Source: Tolypothrix sp. PCC 7910 (GTDB lineage Bacteria; Cyanobacteriota; Cyanobacteriia; Cyanobacteriales; Nostocaceae). Taken from it: DNA of 64,000 bases. The notes beneath the pieces are model-generated. The model was given only the letters and a program-made list of their open reading frames with translations, had not been told where the DNA came from and did no database searches. This document shows, in pieces, positions 16,692 to 26,200 of the stretch (the first letter of the stretch is position 1; every line of letters begins with the position of its first letter). The DNA lies in the NCBI RefSeq assembly GCF_011769525.1, contig NZ_CP050440.1, forward strand, positions 559,501 to 623,500, read 5' to 3'. The translations under genes and the position numbers were made by a program.

Positions 16692-17092
16692 CCAATTTGA
16701 AAAAAAAATGTGACAGATTGTAGGCGTAAAGCATTGCCTTGGACTCTAGAATATATAGCAATACGGTTGGGTTAAGCTCATTAGCGATTGATTTGTCACT
16801 TATATAAAGAAGCCAGCTCAATTGGGGGATTCTCCCCCAAACCCCCGATTGGGTGACGGTTGCGTCCCCCAAACCCCCTCCAAAATTATTGTTCTGTTTT
16901 TTTGTTAAGTAATTAGTACAGCATGGCGTAAATAAACAGACAACTCAAAATTAACAGAAAGCTTACTCTGTCTTAATTTTGAATTTTTAATTCCGCCTTG
17001 CGGTACTAGTTTTTTGGTTTTGTTATCAATTAATTTTCTTAACTGAACTGTATTTGAATATATTGATGTGTCGCAAACATTATTTGAATTGG
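16692..17092. mobile_element. MITE-like element, copy 3, interrupted by a nested element
   Basis: The left end CCAATTTGAAAAAAAAATGT beside TA (16690) and the right end TGTGTCGCAAACATTATTTG...AATTGG beside TA (17093) match the complete copy at 9666. The body is split by 299 bp. Without the insert and one copy of the duplicated target it is about 94 bp, close to the normal size. Confidence 0.75.
16757..17055. mobile_element. Nested element with 8-bp target duplication
   Basis: 299 bp flanked by direct repeats GAATATAT (16749-16756 and 17056-17063). The ends are imperfect inverted repeats: left CAATACGGTTGGGTTAAG, right (reversed) AAATACAGTTCAGTTAAG, 14 of 18 matching. The core GGGGGATTCTCCCCCAAACC and CCCCCAAACCCCCTCC is shared with an inverted copy at 20361-20547. 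About 105 bp near 16917-17021 with a TCAAAATTAA hairpin is absent from that copy and may be a third insertion. Confidence 0.65.
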
Positions 17093-17096
17093 TATT

Positions 17097-17129
17097 AGAT
17101 TCCCTAATTCTCAAAGAAGTCGGGAATCT
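17097..17129 (-). terminator. Hairpin after the Rieske oxidoreductase gene
   Basis: AGATTCCC pairs with GGGAATCT about 30 bp past the minus-strand stop; it is the same hairpin family as 8784. There is no clear U-run. Confidence 0.35.
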
Positions 17130-17156
17130 AGACACCGCAAAATTTCACAAATCAAC

Positions 17157-19097
17157 TTAAATTTGCAGTAAACCCTCTGGATTCACAGATAAAAGCGATC
17201 GCTTCTGCAAACCCTCACGGGATACAATTTCATTGGCTGCTAATAAACCGCTACTTACAGCGCGTTCCATTAACCCACAAGGGAAAGGCATTTTTACCCA
17301 ATCACCAGCAAAAATTAAATTAGCAATATCTGTGCTAGTTTCGGGACGTTCTGCATAACTATTGGGTGGATATCCAGAAAAGTTATGCTGATTGACTAAT
17401 TCTCGATGCAATATTTTAGCTTGTTGTAATTCTGGGACAATTTCGTATAATTCCTGTTCAAAAGTAGTCAATAATGCTTCTTGAGTAGGAAATTCCTTTT
17501 CTTTATAGCAGTAGGCGTGTAACTCTACCACACTACCACCAGTACGTTTTGCCCAGTCAATAAATTGTTCTTGAATGCGGTGATATAGGGTAATACTATC
17601 AGTTAGCTGGTAGCCAGATAGAGAAGTAAAATTACTTTGTTCCCAATCAAAATCACGATCAAACCAAAAACGACACACCGCGAATGGATCGGCTATGCTT
17701 AAATTTGCAACTTGCGATCGCACTTTCTCATCGACATTCCCGTTCATCCGTTTAAATAGTTGCTGTACTCCCGGTACATCAGTAGCAAATACATAATAAT
17801 CGGCTGTAATTGTTTCTGGGGAAGATGATTCTTGATTTGCTGCTATCAGTTGTAATTCTGTATCTTGCTTTTGGATTATTTTAAACTTAGCTAAATCTCT
17901 TTGTGCTGGCCCTTTTAAAACTTTACCATCAGCCGCAAATACTGCACCATGACAAGGGCAATGAAATTTACCATCATCAGCTTTTTTCACAGTACAACCT
18001 TGATGGGTACAGGTAAGGGAAATTGCTTCTTCACTCCCAATGCTTGCAGCAAATACTTCATCAGCCGCACCGAAATATTCTATCTTTTCATCAGCAACAA
18101 CTGAGTTCCGTTTCACCCAAAAAGGAACATTGTTATTATTACCACCCACAAAATATTTGAGTAAGTCTACTTTACCTTCAACAGCAGCAATTTCACTCAC
18201 TGTTGCACCCGTAATTATTTTACCACCTTTACTTAAAATTGCCTTGGCTATAGGTTGAACTAAACTAGTTCCCATATCGTCTTTAGTACCATTAAAAGCT
18301 AACCCTTCAGGATTACCAAAAAAATAAAAGTGGAAGAATTGCATCAGTTCTCCCACACTCATTAAATCTGGAGCATTCAAACTAGATTTAGCAAAAGGTA
18401 GAAAATATAAATCGTATAAACCTCGAGGAAATTCAGATTCTACCCACTCAGCAACAGATATATTATCGAAGCGTTGGTAATTCTTTTCTCGCTCAAAACC
18501 CGTAATTGCCTGAAAGACTTGCAGGTGTTTAAAATTGACTAAATTAATCCCCCATTGCAAACGGTTGGGAGAAGCGATCGCTAAATCTATAATATTCCAA
18601 GGAAAAGCCGAACGACTGGGGCGAAATATCTCCGGTTTATATTTGCGATCGCGGTAAACTACTGCATAAAAATTTAATGATTGAAAATGATCCTTAATTC
18701 CCAATTCTGTAACTAAACCATTCAGGTTATAGTATTGGGGGAAAAAGCCATGAAAACCATGTTCCATCATAAATTTTTCACCAACGGCTTCAATTTGCCA
18801 ACTAGCAATTTTGCCGCCGAGTTGAGGGGACTTCTCTAAAAGTGTCACAGCAAATCCTCGCTGACTCAATTCGTATGCACAGGCTAAACCTGCTAAGCCA
18901 CCCCCAATTACTACCACACTTTTTGCTTGATTTAGTATTCTTGGTAACGTCAGGGTATCTGTTTGAAAAACAGTTGGTTGTGGCTTACTGAAACGAGAGT
19001 ATCCAGTTACTCCAGCGATACCACCAATACCGAACCACTTGAGCAGTGTGCGGCGGGAAATAGGCGATGATTCTGGCGAATTCGATAATTGGCTCAT
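17157..19097 (-). CDS. FAD-dependent carotenoid-desaturase-like oxidoreductase with internal Rieske domain
   Basis: A 646-residue protein. The N-terminus carries a twin-arginine-like signal (SRRTLLKWFG, residues 14-23). An FAD dinucleotide fold VVVIGGGLAGLACAYE lies near 62-77 and a desaturase-like core (MEHGFHGFFPQYYNL) follows. A Rieske [2Fe-2S] centre is inserted at about 360-385 (CTHQGC and CPCHGA), and a C-terminal amine-oxidase/desaturase segment ends in FAGDWVKMPFPCGLMERAV. Cyanobacterial proteins of this architecture, including I believe Synechocystis sll0254, have been linked to carotenoid modification. The exact reaction here is not known. It is divergent from a TetR regulator with a shared 304-bp promoter region. 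Confidence 0.8.
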   Translation of the reverse strand: MSQLSNSPESSPISRRTLLKWFGIGGIAGVTGYSRFSKPQPTVFQTDTLTLPRILNQAKSVVVIGGGLAGLACAYELSQRGFAVTLLEKSPQLGGKIASWQIEAVGEKFMMEHGFHGFFPQYYNLNGLVTELGIKDHFQSLNFYAVVYRDRKYKPEIFRPSRSAFPWNIIDLAIASPNRLQWGINLVNFKHLQVFQAITGFEREKNYQRFDNISVAEWVESEFPRGLYDLYFLPFAKSSLNAPDLMSVGELMQFFHFYFFGNPEGLAFNGTKDDMGTSLVQPIAKAILSKGGKIITGATVSEIAAVEGKVDLLKYFVGGNNNNVPFWVKRNSVVADEKIEYFGAADEVFAASIGSEEAISLTCTHQGCTVKKADDGKFHCPCHGAVFAADGKVLKGPAQRDLAKFKIIQKQDTELQLIAANQESSSPETITADYYVFATDVPGVQQLFKRMNGNVDEKVRSQVANLSIADPFAVCRFWFDRDFDWEQSNFTSLSGYQLTDSITLYHRIQEQFIDWAKRTGGSVVELHAYCYKEKEFPTQEALLTTFEQELYEIVPELQQAKILHRELVNQHNFSGYPPNSYAERPETSTDIANLIFAGDWVKMPFPCGLMERAVSSGLLAANEIVSREGLQKRSLLSVNPEGLLQI

Positions 19098-19375
19098 TGA
19101 TTACAGAATTAACTCTTGATGATGAATTACTGGCATGAAATCATGGCTCAGGGTTAGCCTTGGTTGCGGAGTATTTTTCCCATTTCAGCGTTAATCCTCA
19201 AGGGATCTTTTGGGTAAGGAAAGGACAAACTAAGCTAAGAAAAATCTAGGTTGCATATTGACTGCTAAACACAAAAAAATCTGCAATTTAATAGTTGGGT
19301 AAATTCTTGACTTTAGCCTTCATACTTTACACTTCATCCTTCAGATGACAGTGTAATATAATATTTAAAAGTTGA

Positions 19376-19393
19376 CTACTAAACGTTAGGTAG
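19376..19393. promoter_or_regulatory. Candidate TetR operator (18-bp pseudo-palindrome)
   Basis: CTACTAAACGTTAGGTAG is symmetric at 14 of 18 positions around AACGTT. It lies directly upstream of, and overlaps, the ribosome-binding region of the TetR gene, in the region shared with the divergent oxidoreductase. An AT-rich TAATATAAT lies just upstream as a possible -10. Binding is inferred. Confidence 0.4.
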
Positions 19394-19401
19394 GTTTGGG
19401 A

Positions 19402-20004
19402 GTGCCAGAAGATCGCAACTCTCCAAAACAAGTCTCATCTAGTGGAAGAGAACGCATTCTTGATGAAGCAGAACACCTATTTCACACACGAGGCTACAAT
19501 CCAGTCACAATGAGGGATATTGCTCAAGCAGTAGGTATCCGTCAGGCTTCTTTGTACTATCATTTTCCCAGCAAAGAGCAACTTTTTGTAGCGGTCACCG
19601 AGCGAATGTTTGAACGCCATCGCATGGGTTTACAGCAAGCAATAAGTGGAAACGAGGATAATTTGCGATCGCAATTATCTGCAATTAGTGCATGGTTTAT
19701 CTCTCAGCCTCCCATCCATTTTTTGAGCATGGTACATACAGATATGCCTTTGTTAGATCAAGAAAATACTGCAAGGCTATCTGCTTGCTCATCTGAATGC
19801 ATTTTTGACCCGATTTGTCAAATATTTACCCAAGCACAGCAGCGAGGTGAAATTCGCAATGTACGTCCCCAATTACTAGCAGGATTCTTTCTGTCTGTCA
19901 TTGAAAGTCTGCCTTTTGTTACTACATTAGCTAATGCTGCACCAAAGGAATTTATTGTTAATGAAATGATTGCTGTTTTGTTAGATGGATTAATGAGAGA
20001 TTAA
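19402..20004 (+). CDS. TetR/AcrR family transcriptional regulator
   Basis: A 200-residue regulator. The N-terminal helix-turn-helix is typical: RILDEAEHLFHTRGY, MRDIAQAVGIRQASLYYHF, PSKEQLFVAV (about 15-62). The C-terminal ligand domain is diverged. I use GTG 19402, which has TAGG seven bases upstream; TTG 19398-region starts (from 19396) add two residues. The divergent FAD/Rieske gene is the likely target together with autoregulation. The inducer is unknown. Confidence 0.85.
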   Translation: MPEDRNSPKQVSSSGRERILDEAEHLFHTRGYNPVTMRDIAQAVGIRQASLYYHFPSKEQLFVAVTERMFERHRMGLQQAISGNEDNLRSQLSAISAWFISQPPIHFLSMVHTDMPLLDQENTARLSACSSECIFDPICQIFTQAQQRGEIRNVRPQLLAGFFLSVIESLPFVTTLANAAPKEFIVNEMIAVLLDGLMRD

Positions 20005-20617
20005 AAGGGATTGGGTAATGGGTAATCATCATAATTGAAAGCTTAGAAATTTTTATCAGCCTTTCCACAGAGTACGAATTTGTCAAACAATTTGAGATTT
20101 GGGATTTTTTGCCAATTTAAGTTATGTTCACGAGACATTAAATAATTCGTGAAAGTACAAAATTGTTGTGCGCCTACCTATTTTTCGCAATCTTTGTTAC
20201 GATTTGGATAAAAAAACCAAATTTTTATTTCTCTGTTCTTTCTCTACTCAAATTTCTGATTTTTATATATAGCATTTTGCAACTAAATAATATACACAAC
20301 TAGAGAATTACAGTACAGATAATTGTAAAGATAAGGCACTACTTTGCCCCTAACCATAGAAAATTAATTGCTAACAAAATCAAAAAACTAGTTACTCAAC
20401 AAAAAAACAGAACAATAATTTTGGAGGGGGTTTGGGGGACGCAACCGTCACCCAATCGGGGGTTTGGGGGAGAATCCCCCAATTGATCTGGCTTCTTGAA
20501 TAACTGACAAATCAATCACTAATGAGCTTAACCTAAGCGTATTGACCCATATACCTTATTTACCTGAAATAAGCTGTAAAGATAAACAATCTTATTTTCT
20601 ATCCTGCCTCCTGTCTA
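20005..20617. other. Intergenic region holding an inverted nested-element copy
   Basis: 613 bp, AT-rich. No gene was found. The only recognisable content is the repeat at 20361-20547. Confidence 0.5.
20361..20547. mobile_element. Second copy (inverted) of the element nested at 16757
   Basis: The reverse complement matches the 16759-16913 core almost base for base (CCCCCAAACCCCCGATTGGG, ACGGTTGCG) and continues into TAGTTTTTTGATTTTGTT. It lacks the 105-bp segment present in the other copy. The outer right end has diverged, and no clear target duplication is visible. Confidence 0.65.
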
Positions 20618-20785
20618 CTAACTATTTCCATCAGTACCCAAAAGCGCTTGGAAAATATTCCCTAATAACACGATAGCGCCTGCGATGAACAAGATGAGCA
20701 TTAAACCAGCAAGGGCAGCAAAGGGAGATGTCACGAACAAGAATAAGAATATAAACATTAAAATTGATATTAATATTCTCAACAT
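20618..20785 (-). CDS. Small hydrophobic membrane protein
   Basis: A 55-residue protein of mostly Leu, Ile, Phe and Ala forming two probable membrane helices, ending in the polar tail ALLGTDGNS. I use ATG 20785 (MLRILIS); an upstream TTG at 20815 adds ten residues. It lies about 100 bp from the MgtE gene on the same strand. I do not recognise a family. It may be a genuine small membrane protein, but the evidence is only composition and a clean start. Confidence 0.45.
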   Translation of the reverse strand: MLRILISILMFIFLFLFVTSPFAALAGLMLILFIAGAIVLLGNIFQALLGTDGNS

Positions 20786-20918
20786 TTTTGTCACTTTGAA
20801 ATCTACTGGTCTCAAGCTAACTTACTAACTTAGACAATACATATATCTAATAGAGGAAATCAGGTGTATTTCTTTAGTACAGTGCGACGAAAATTAATTT
20901 ACTATAATTACGCAAATT

Positions 20919-22319
20919 TTATAAATTTAAAATTACCCGCGCTAAGTTGAAATAGATTAAAACGCCTAAAACATCCACTGCTGTGGTGATAAATGGCGCA
21001 GACATTAAAGCGGGATCGAGACGGAGTAAGCGAAATAAAAATGGTAGCGCGGAACCAGAAATTGAAGCTAAAACAGAAATAGCTACCAAACTAGTTCCTA
21101 CTGCGATCGCAACTTCTAATTTTCCCTGTAGAAAGTAAGCCCAAACGGTGGCGACTGTTCCTAACATTACACCTAATAATCCACCAGCCATTGCTTCTCG
21201 GGCAATTACCTGCAATGGCCCCATCATCCGGATTTCTTCGGTGTTCATCCCTCTAATTACTACCGTGGAAGATTGCGCCCCTACATTCCCACCAGTACCA
21301 GTCAACAAGGGAATAAATGCTGTCAGGGTAACGACTTTTGCCAAAATATCTTCCTGAGACTTAATAATCGTTCCCGTTACGGTATTGGTGATTAATAAGA
21401 CAAATAACCACACAACCCGTTTGCGCGCCACTTCCATTAAATTCATCTGGAAGTAATTATCACCCCCTGACTGCACACCGCCACCCAAGGCGTAAATATC
21501 TTCAGTGGTTTCTTGTTGTAGAATATCAATTACATCATCAACAGTAATAATCCCCACCAGGCGCTGTTCGCGATCAACCACAGGTACAGCCAGAAAGTCA
21601 TATCGTTGAATCAACTTTGCGACTTCTTCTTGATCTGTATCGGTGTGGACAAATACCACATCACGGGTCATAATTTCGCCAATCGCTTCATCTGGTTGAG
21701 ATGTTACCAATTCCCGTAGTGAAACAATCCCCGTCAAATGTCTAGCAGCATCGGTGACGTAAAGGTAATAAATCATCTCGCTAGCCTTAGCGAGGCGGCG
21801 AATTCGCTCTATAGCTTGAGATACCGTAAAATTCTCTTTGAGAGAGATTAATTCTGGAGTCATGATCCGCCCAGCGGTATCAGCTTCATAACCTAATAGT
21901 TGCGCTGTAGCTGTACGTTCCGCCGGACTTAGTTGTTCTAGCAAGCGATTGACGACTTTTGCAGGGAGTTCATCAAATAACCTAGCGCGATCGTCTGGTG
22001 ACATTTTATCGACAATGTCGCGCACATCCTGACTTTTCAATTCCTCAAGTAGCTGTTCTTGAATACTGTAGTCGAGATATTCATAAACTGCGATCGCCTC
22101 ATCCTTAGAAAGCAAACGAAACGCTAAAGCGTGCATTGCTTCTGGTAAACCTTCTATAGCCTCAGCAATATCCGCCGGCTGTACAGGTACCAAAATGGCT
22201 TTAGCGCCTCGTAAATCTCCCTCTTCCAGCAGCATTTGTAACTGAGTTCGCACTAAATCTCGCAATTCTCGACGCGACATATCCTGAAGGTTAGAGGTTA
22301 AATGATTAGTCTCTGTCAC
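20919..22319 (-). CDS. mgtE: MgtE magnesium transporter
   Basis: A magnesium-selective channel of the cytoplasmic membrane. Domain order: an MgtE_N superhelical domain (about 25-130, LVPVQPADIAEAIEGLP), two CBS domains (about 135-260, TAGRIMTPELISL and IGEIMTRDVVFV) that sense cytosolic Mg2+, a plug helix, and a membrane domain of five helices (about 285-466) with the conserved PLLTGTGGNVGAQSSTVVIR selectivity region. Length fits the family. I prefer GTG 22319, with GGAAGG eight bases upstream, over GTG 22328. It is monocistronic by spacing. Confidence 0.93.
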   Translation of the reverse strand: MTETNHLTSNLQDMSRRELRDLVRTQLQMLLEEGDLRGAKAILVPVQPADIAEAIEGLPEAMHALAFRLLSKDEAIAVYEYLDYSIQEQLLEELKSQDVRDIVDKMSPDDRARLFDELPAKVVNRLLEQLSPAERTATAQLLGYEADTAGRIMTPELISLKENFTVSQAIERIRRLAKASEMIYYLYVTDAARHLTGIVSLRELVTSQPDEAIGEIMTRDVVFVHTDTDQEEVAKLIQRYDFLAVPVVDREQRLVGIITVDDVIDILQQETTEDIYALGGGVQSGGDNYFQMNLMEVARKRVVWLFVLLITNTVTGTIIKSQEDILAKVVTLTAFIPLLTGTGGNVGAQSSTVVIRGMNTEEIRMMGPLQVIAREAMAGGLLGVMLGTVATVWAYFLQGKLEVAIAVGTSLVAISVLASISGSALPFLFRLLRLDPALMSAPFITTAVDVLGVLIYFNLARVILNL

Positions 22320-23226
22320 AAAGTCCACCTTCCCAAGGCAGTTTGAACAAGTTTGCTGCCCTTAGTCTAAAAGATAGTGCGATATTCCACATCCAACTTA
22401 GGATTTTTCTTCTTGTTATCTGTATAACAGTTTTGGATTTGAGATTCTGTATCTTAAATTTTGCGGTCGTTGGGCATCCTGTCTACCCATATCATTTAAC
22501 TTCAATACCAATTAGCTACCAATTAATCAGAAAGCGATCGCTAATAATTTTGCTCTTACTTACCTTATATCAAGCATCATTTACAAAGACTATAAATAGC
22601 CTCATAAATATAAAGTTTATCTTGATATTTTCTTTTAAATAACTTTATATATGTAAAGTTTTTATCCTGCCTATATTTAATCTTGCTATTACCAATGATT
22701 AAATTTTACAAATAGCTAAATAATCTTTTCATTGTCCAAATTATTCATAAGATAGTCTGGTAATAAATATGTGTTTTTTCTAGGTCATTTGAGTCTATCT
22801 TCAAAAGAATTTAATTTTTCTAGTGAAAACTCAGCCCAAATGTGAATGTTTCAATAAAAGCTATCGCAAAAATTGACATCAAATATCAATATAGGTTCCA
22901 ATGATAATTACTTACTCAGTAGAAGGACTGAAATCACGATTCTCTAATTCATAAGTTAAATATCGTTGCTGCTGCGTATATCTACAAACACTATTTTTGC
23001 CAAATAGAAAAATCATAATTAGGTCTTACAGCCATGAAATGCATTCATATTCTGCAATATTGCATTGCAAATTATTTTTAAAATTCAGCCATAAATCAAA
23101 ATCCAACAATATAAAATTTCCCGATTTCCTGTATTAAACGCCATTCTCTATTGTAATTACTCAACGGCAATGAGTCCAAAAAAATAAATTATTTTTGGAC
23201 TCATTGAGGTTAGATTTACTAATAAA
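22320..23226. other. AT-rich intergenic region
   Basis: About 900 bp of low-GC sequence between MgtE and the DUF4347 protein. A 99-codon frame at its left end has no ribosome-binding site and unconvincing composition. Only one HIP1-like site was seen. The pairing CCAAAAAAATAAATTATTTTTGG (arms CCAAAAA and TTTTTGG) at about 23173-23195 forms a hairpin just before the giant gene. Confidence 0.4.
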
Positions 23227-26200
23227 ATGTTAAATTCTCTAAATATAGAGCCAAATTCTTTAGCTCAGGGAACATGCACTTCTTTAAATAATGATGCTGG
23301 CTTATCTAATAGCAAAAATTTAGTTTTTATTGATGCTGCTCTTGCTAACAATTCCAGCCTAACTCAAGGCTTTGGTAATGCACAGTTGTTTACACTCGAC
23401 CCTAACCGAGATGGTGTAGCACAAATTGCTGATGTTCTCGCGCATTATCAAAACGTTGCCAGTGTACATATTGTCTCCCACGGAAATGTAGGGAATGTGC
23501 TAATTGGCAATACAAATTTAAATTCCCAAAACATCAGCTTATACAGCGATACGCTCAAAAGTTGGAGTAATGCTTTTACTGCCGATACTGATGTATTATT
23601 CTACGGCTGTAATGTGGGCGCAGGTGCAGAAGGAGAGACTTTTATCCAACAGTTGAGTCAATTAACTGGTGCGGATATTGCTGCTTCCAATAACCTCACA
23701 GGTAGTTCAAAATTGGGAGGAGATTGGAATTTAGAAGTAGCAACTGGTAGCCTTGAAAGTCTTGATGTATTAAACCAAGCTGCTATTGCTAATTATGATG
23801 GTGCTAACCTCGCTATTGATGATGGTTTAGTTGCACGTTGGCAATTTGATGAACGTAGCGGTTTAACTGCAACTGATACTATTCAAAATAACAATGGCAC
23901 TCTGGTAAATAATCCTAATCCTCAATGGTCTACTGGCCAGGTTAACGGTGCTTTACGATTTGATGGTGTGGATGACTACGTTAGTGTACCAAGTAGCCCT
24001 AGCCTCAATCTCAACGGTGGGTCATTCACCCAATCTATATGGATTTATTCGCAAATTACAGACAATGGCTATCACGGTGTTATCGGTTATCAACCAACAA
24101 CCGACAATAGTCAACGCTACCCCGGTATTTGGGTTTACGACCAAAGAAAAATTCATGCTGGTTTTGGTGATGGAAGCAACTGGAACTCGTTTACTACAGG
24201 TGATGTACTTAAGCTAAATGCTTGGAATAATGTAGTCACATCATTTGACGGCACAACCTACAAAGCCTATGTCAATGGGCAAGAAGTTTATACTACTACT
24301 CAGTTTGCTGGACGTAAACCAGCCGCGACTCAACAGCTAAATATTGGGCGCGTTGATAATTATTTCCAAGGACAGATTGACGATGTGCGAATTTATAATC
24401 GCGCCCTGAGTGCAGCAGAGATTAGCACCCTTGCACAGCAAACTACATCCACACCCCCAACTCCTACCCCGGGTGTAATTAGTCTGCAAAATAATGCGAT
24501 CGCTGTCAATGAAGTTGATGGTACTGCTACTCTCACTGTACTGAGGCAACAGGGAAGTGATGGTACTGTCACCGTTGATTATCGTACAGTTAATGGCACT
24601 GCTACTGCTGGTACAGACTATACCAGTAAATCAGGCACACTGACCTTTGCTGCTGGTGAAACTAGCAACTCTATCACAATTCCAATTTTGGATGACACAC
24701 TGCCAGAAGCAAATGAAACTTTTAACTTTGTCATTGACAATATTACTGGTGGCGCAACATTATCAGCACCCCAAACCACGCAAATCACAATTATAGATAA
24801 TGAAAATAATCCAGGTTTGGTGGGCTATTGGAAGTTAGATGAAACTACTATTGGTGCAAGCGTCATTGATTCCTCTGGTTTTAACAATAACGGTAACCAT
24901 GTCAATATCGCCTCACCTAGCGGCCCATCTAGCAATGTTCCTAGCCTCAACTTTACAGATCCCAGCAGTTTAAGCTTTGATGGCGTAAATGACTATGTGA
25001 ATATAGGCAGCAATCCTAGCCTAAATTTAAGTGCGGGGAAATTCACCCAATCTGTGTGGATATATTCGCAAATTACAGATAATGGCTATCATGGCGTGAT
25101 TGGTTATCAGCCAGGCAACTCAAATTCTGACCGCTATCCCGGTATTTGGGTTTATGACCAAACAAAAATCCATGCTGGTTTTGGTGATGGCAGTAACTGG
25201 AACTCTTTTAGTACTGGCAATGTACTCAAACCCAATGCTTGGAATCATATAGTCACATCATTTGACGGTACAACCTATAAAGCCTATGTCAATGGGCAAG
25301 AAGTTTACTCCACTACTCAGTTTGCTGGACGTAAACCAGCCGCAACCCAACAACTAAATATTGGGCGCGTTGATAACTACTTCCAAGGGCAAATTGACGA
25401 TGTCAGAATTTATAATCGTGCCCTCAGTACCGCAGAGATTTCTAACCTCGCACAGCAAACTAAACCCACACCTCCCCCTCCTAACCCTACCCCCGGCCCT
25501 GGTGTCATTGGATTGGAAAGTAGTACTATCACCGTCAATGAAGGTAATGGCACTGCTACTGTCACCGTTCTCAGACAACAAGGAAGTGAGGGTACTGTCA
25601 CCGTTGACTATCAAACAGTTGACGGTTCCGCTACTCCCGGCGCAGACTACATCAGACAAACAGGGACGCTAATATTTGCTCCTGGTGAAACCCGCAAATC
25701 TATTGTCATTCCTATCTTGGAAGATAGTCTGGTAGAACCAAGTGAAACTTTTGGTTTAGCAATTGATAACATCACTGGTGGCGCAAGTTTATTAGCGCCT
25801 CGTACTGCCCAAATTACGATAGTAGACAATGAGAATATCTCGGGATTGGTAGGCTATTGGAAATTGGATGAGAGTACTATTGGTGCCACTGTCGTAGATT
25901 CATCCGGTTTTAATAACAACGGTAGTCACGTCAATATTGCCCCACCCACTGGCCCAACCACAAAAGTGCCTCTGTTGAACTTTGCTGACCCCAACAGTTT
26001 GAACTTTGACGGAATTAATGACTACGTAAATATAGAGAGTAGCCCTACCCTCAATTTGAGGAACGGCACATTTACACAATCAGTTTGGATCTATTCCAAC
26101 GTTGGCAATAATGGCTATTACGGTATTCTAGGATATCAGCCACCTGGTGCTGGTAACAACCAGCGTTATCCAGGGATTTGGATTTATAACCAAACACAAA

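Noticed and set aside
22343-22642. 99-codon plus-strand open frame upstream of the DUF4347 gene
   Set aside because: Biased AT-driven composition (Ile, Leu, Phe, Lys), no start signal and no recognisable domain; overlaps the mgtE promoter side.
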